In this document: piece by piece, positions 10,502-12,007 of the stretch
Layout: the number at the start of each line of letters is the position of its first letter
Numbering within the stretch: position 1 is the stretch's first letter
Source of the DNA: JAHFHB01 sp964393875
GTDB taxonomy: Bacteria > Omnitrophota > Omnitrophia > Omnitrophales > Aquincolibacteriaceae
NCBI GenBank assembly: GCA_964393875.1
Contig: CAYMUZ010000185.1
Location: 1 to 12,007 of the forward strand
Direction: 5' to 3'
DNA: 12,007 nucleotides
Notes under the pieces: model-generated
Told to the model about the DNA's origin: nothing
The model's database searches: none
Seen by the model: only the letters and a program-made list of their open reading frames with translations
Made by a program: the position numbers and the translations under genes

Positions 10502-11644
10502 CTATCCGGTCCTTACGGGCAGGGCTGCCACAAAACAAGCTCCCCGCCCTTCTTCAGACTCCACAAAAAGACGGCCTCTGTGCTGTTTCACAATTTCATG
10601 ACAGACTGCCAGTCCAAGCCCGCTCCCTTTAATTTTCTGCTCATAGGCATTGTCGAAACGCGTAAATTTTCCAAAAAGTTTCGCCCGATCTTCTGCCTTG
10701 ATGCCAGGCCCGGTATCTTGCACTCGAACCTCCACCTCGTTCGCCTCAGACTTATAGACCGTCGAAACCGTCACACGGCCGGCCGGCGTGTATTTGACCG
10801 CATTCGAGACCAGGTTGATAACCAACTGAATTATTTTTTGCGTATCAAAAAATAATTCGGGAAGACCCGCGTCTAGCTGCAACAGAAGGGAGAGTTGTTT
10901 GGCCTCAGCCAACGGCCTTTGCTGCTCCACGACCTCGCCCACCACCGGGTTTAAGCCCCCCAGGTTCAACCGCAAAGAATGACTTCCAGATTCAAGTTCG
11001 CCGAGACTTAGAATATTGTCCACCAAAGACGCGAGATAATCCACATGGCCTTGTAATCGACCGATCATTTTCTTTTGCGTTTCATCTTGGAGTGCCCGCG
11101 TCTTGTGTTCAAGATTCTCAAGCCCCATTTTCATCACCGTGAGCGGCGACCTTAGATCGTGGGAAATCATCAACGTAATCCGGTTTTGTAATTCGGAGAG
11201 CTCTTGAAGTTTCTTCAGAGACTGCTGGATTTGTCCTTTTTGTTCCACGACTGTCTGCCGTAAAGCCTGAATCCTTAAATGAGCCCGCACACGCGCCATC
11301 AGTTCCACCTTGTCCACAGGTTTACTTAAAAAGTCGTTGGCGCCGGCTTCTAACCCCAGCACTTTATCCACGGTCTCCTGAAGAGCCGTGACTAAAATCA
11401 CAGGCAGCGTGCTTAGCACCGGATGCCGCCGTATTTCGCGGCAAAACTCAAAACCGTCCTTGTCTGGCATCATCACATCGAGCAGTACAAGTTCCGCACC
11501 GGTGCGTTCCAGAATCGCCAGACCTTCCGCCGCATTGGCGGCTTTCAGGATTTCATAATTTTCACTGGCTAAATACTTCTCGAGAACCTGGATGTTCCAG
11601 GGTTCATCATCCACGATCAAAATACGTTCCCGAAGCATGCTCAT
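10502..11644 (-). CDS. Receiver-histidine kinase hybrid
   Basis: 380 residues, soluble, with no membrane segments. An N-terminal receiver (8-124) has D12 D13, D56 in LVLLDVMMPD, T86 and K108. A coiled helix (130-155) is followed by a HisKA domain with H162 in SHDLRSPL. The HATPase domain has an N-box NLVSNAVKY (277-285), G1 DTGPGI (310-315), F-box LFGKF and G2 GSGLGLAV (340-347). All catalytic boxes are intact. A receiver before the kinase core suggests phosphate input from another kinase switches its activity. The start ATG overlaps the upstream stop as ATGA; an ATG two codons later is possible. The receiver and linker closely resemble those of the following HD-GYP protein, which suggests tandem duplication. 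Confidence 0.93.
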   Translation of the reverse strand: MSMLRERILIVDDEPWNIQVLEKYLASENYEILKAANAAEGLAILERTGAELVLLDVMMPDKDGFEFCREIRRHPVLSTLPVILVTALQETVDKVLGLEAGANDFLSKPVDKVELMARVRAHLRIQALRQTVVEQKGQIQQSLKKLQELSELQNRITLMISHDLRSPLTVMKMGLENLEHKTRALQDETQKKMIGRLQGHVDYLASLVDNILSLGELESGSHSLRLNLGGLNPVVGEVVEQQRPLAEAKQLSLLLQLDAGLPELFFDTQKIIQLVINLVSNAVKYTPAGRVTVSTVYKSEANEVEVRVQDTGPGIKAEDRAKLFGKFTRFDNAYEQKIKGSGLGLAVCHEIVKQHRGRLFVESEEGRGACFVAALPVRTG

Positions 11645-12007
11645 CGAGCGGCTTTTCCGAGAGCCTGTTGCAAAGTCGCAATCAAGGTATCTTTGGCAAT
11701 TGGCTTGACAAGGTGGGCATCACAACCGGCTTCTAAAATAGATTTCGTCTCTTCCCGGAAAGCGTTGGCAGTCAGCGCAATCACCGGCGTTCGAGGAAGC
11801 CCCGTTTCCTTTTCCCAGGCCCGAATCTGACGCGTGGCCTCATAGCCATCAATCACTGGCATTTGTAAATCCATCAATACCAAATCATACCGTCCCTTTT
11901 TGAATTTTTCAAACCCGATAGCTCCATCCTCTGCAAGGTCGATTCCATAAGGCAGCCCCCTTAAATACAGCTGAACCACTAAGCGGTTGTCTTGATTGTC
12001 TTCAACG
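11641..12007 (-). CDS. C-terminal receiver domain, gene enters from right edge
   Basis: 121 codons are visible and the 5' end is beyond the window. The frame opens with VEDNQDNR, the acidic start of a receiver whose first strand is cut off, then LVLMDLQMPVIDGYEATRQI with phospho-acceptor D46 (visible numbering), VIALTANAFREE and LVKPI with K101. LMDLQMPVIDG and ALTANA are typical of receivers at the C-terminus of hybrid sensor kinases, so the missing part is probably a kinase; a stand-alone receiver is also possible. Its TGA overlaps the next gene's ATG by four bases. Confidence 0.85.
   Translation of the reverse strand, partial: VEDNQDNRLVVQLYLRGLPYGIDLAEDGAIGFEKFKKGRYDLVLMDLQMPVIDGYEATRQIRAWEKETGLPRTPVIALTANAFREETKSILEAGCDAHLVKPIAKDTLIATLQQALGKAAR

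Overview
The window is bacterial and gene-dense. Its centre is a minus-strand reading frame that starts at 7897 and has no stop codon all the way to position 1: at least 2,632 codons, with its 3' end beyond the left edge. A very large exported protein with a HAHPEA-type ChaN/TIKI-like N-terminal domain, together with many signalling genes, is what I associate with Candidatus Omnitrophota and related PVC-side lineages, which are known for giant genes. That placement is an inference from style; no rRNA or marker gene is present.

Layout, right to left on the minus strand. At 12007-8151 lies a tightly packed four-gene run: the 3' end of a gene with a C-terminal receiver domain, a receiver-histidine kinase, a receiver-HD-GYP (c-di-GMP phosphodiesterase) and an MFS transporter. 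Junctions are 4-bp overlap, 1-bp gap and 8-bp overlap, so it looks like one operon linking phosphorelay to c-di-GMP turnover and a transporter. At 8150-7898 is an intergenic region with an 8-bp-stem palindrome, two GGGGACA motifs and a very good sigma70-type promoter (TTGACA, 17 bp, TATACT). From 7897 leftward runs the giant ORF: signal peptide, ChaN/TIKI-like domain split by a repeat island, a long helical part, a long beta-rich part, a repeat island, a stretch antisense to a toxin-antitoxin (TA) locus, another repeat island, then a segment resembling sigma-70 region 4 plus an RNA polymerase alpha C-terminal domain, then a basic tail.

On the plus strand, inside and antisense to that frame, sits a small operon at 1869-2679: promoter, coiled-coil gene with a strong ribosome binding site, antitoxin-like gene and a RelE/ParE-type toxin with a 4-bp GTGA overlap. 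A second, damaged copy of the antitoxin end and toxin occupies 1-243. The toxin copy has lost its N-terminal half.

The most unusual material is the combination of (1) palindromic DNA repeats that are translated in frame within the giant ORF and give recurring peptides such as RSEMR, RSPGT and RSEMPLGG, (2) a TA locus bracketed by 46-bp direct repeats spaced by an exact multiple of three, and (3) two TA copies in the same register bracketing the sigma/alpha-CTD-like cassette, so recombination at either pair would leave the giant frame open. No rRNA, tRNA, CRISPR array or transposase gene was seen.
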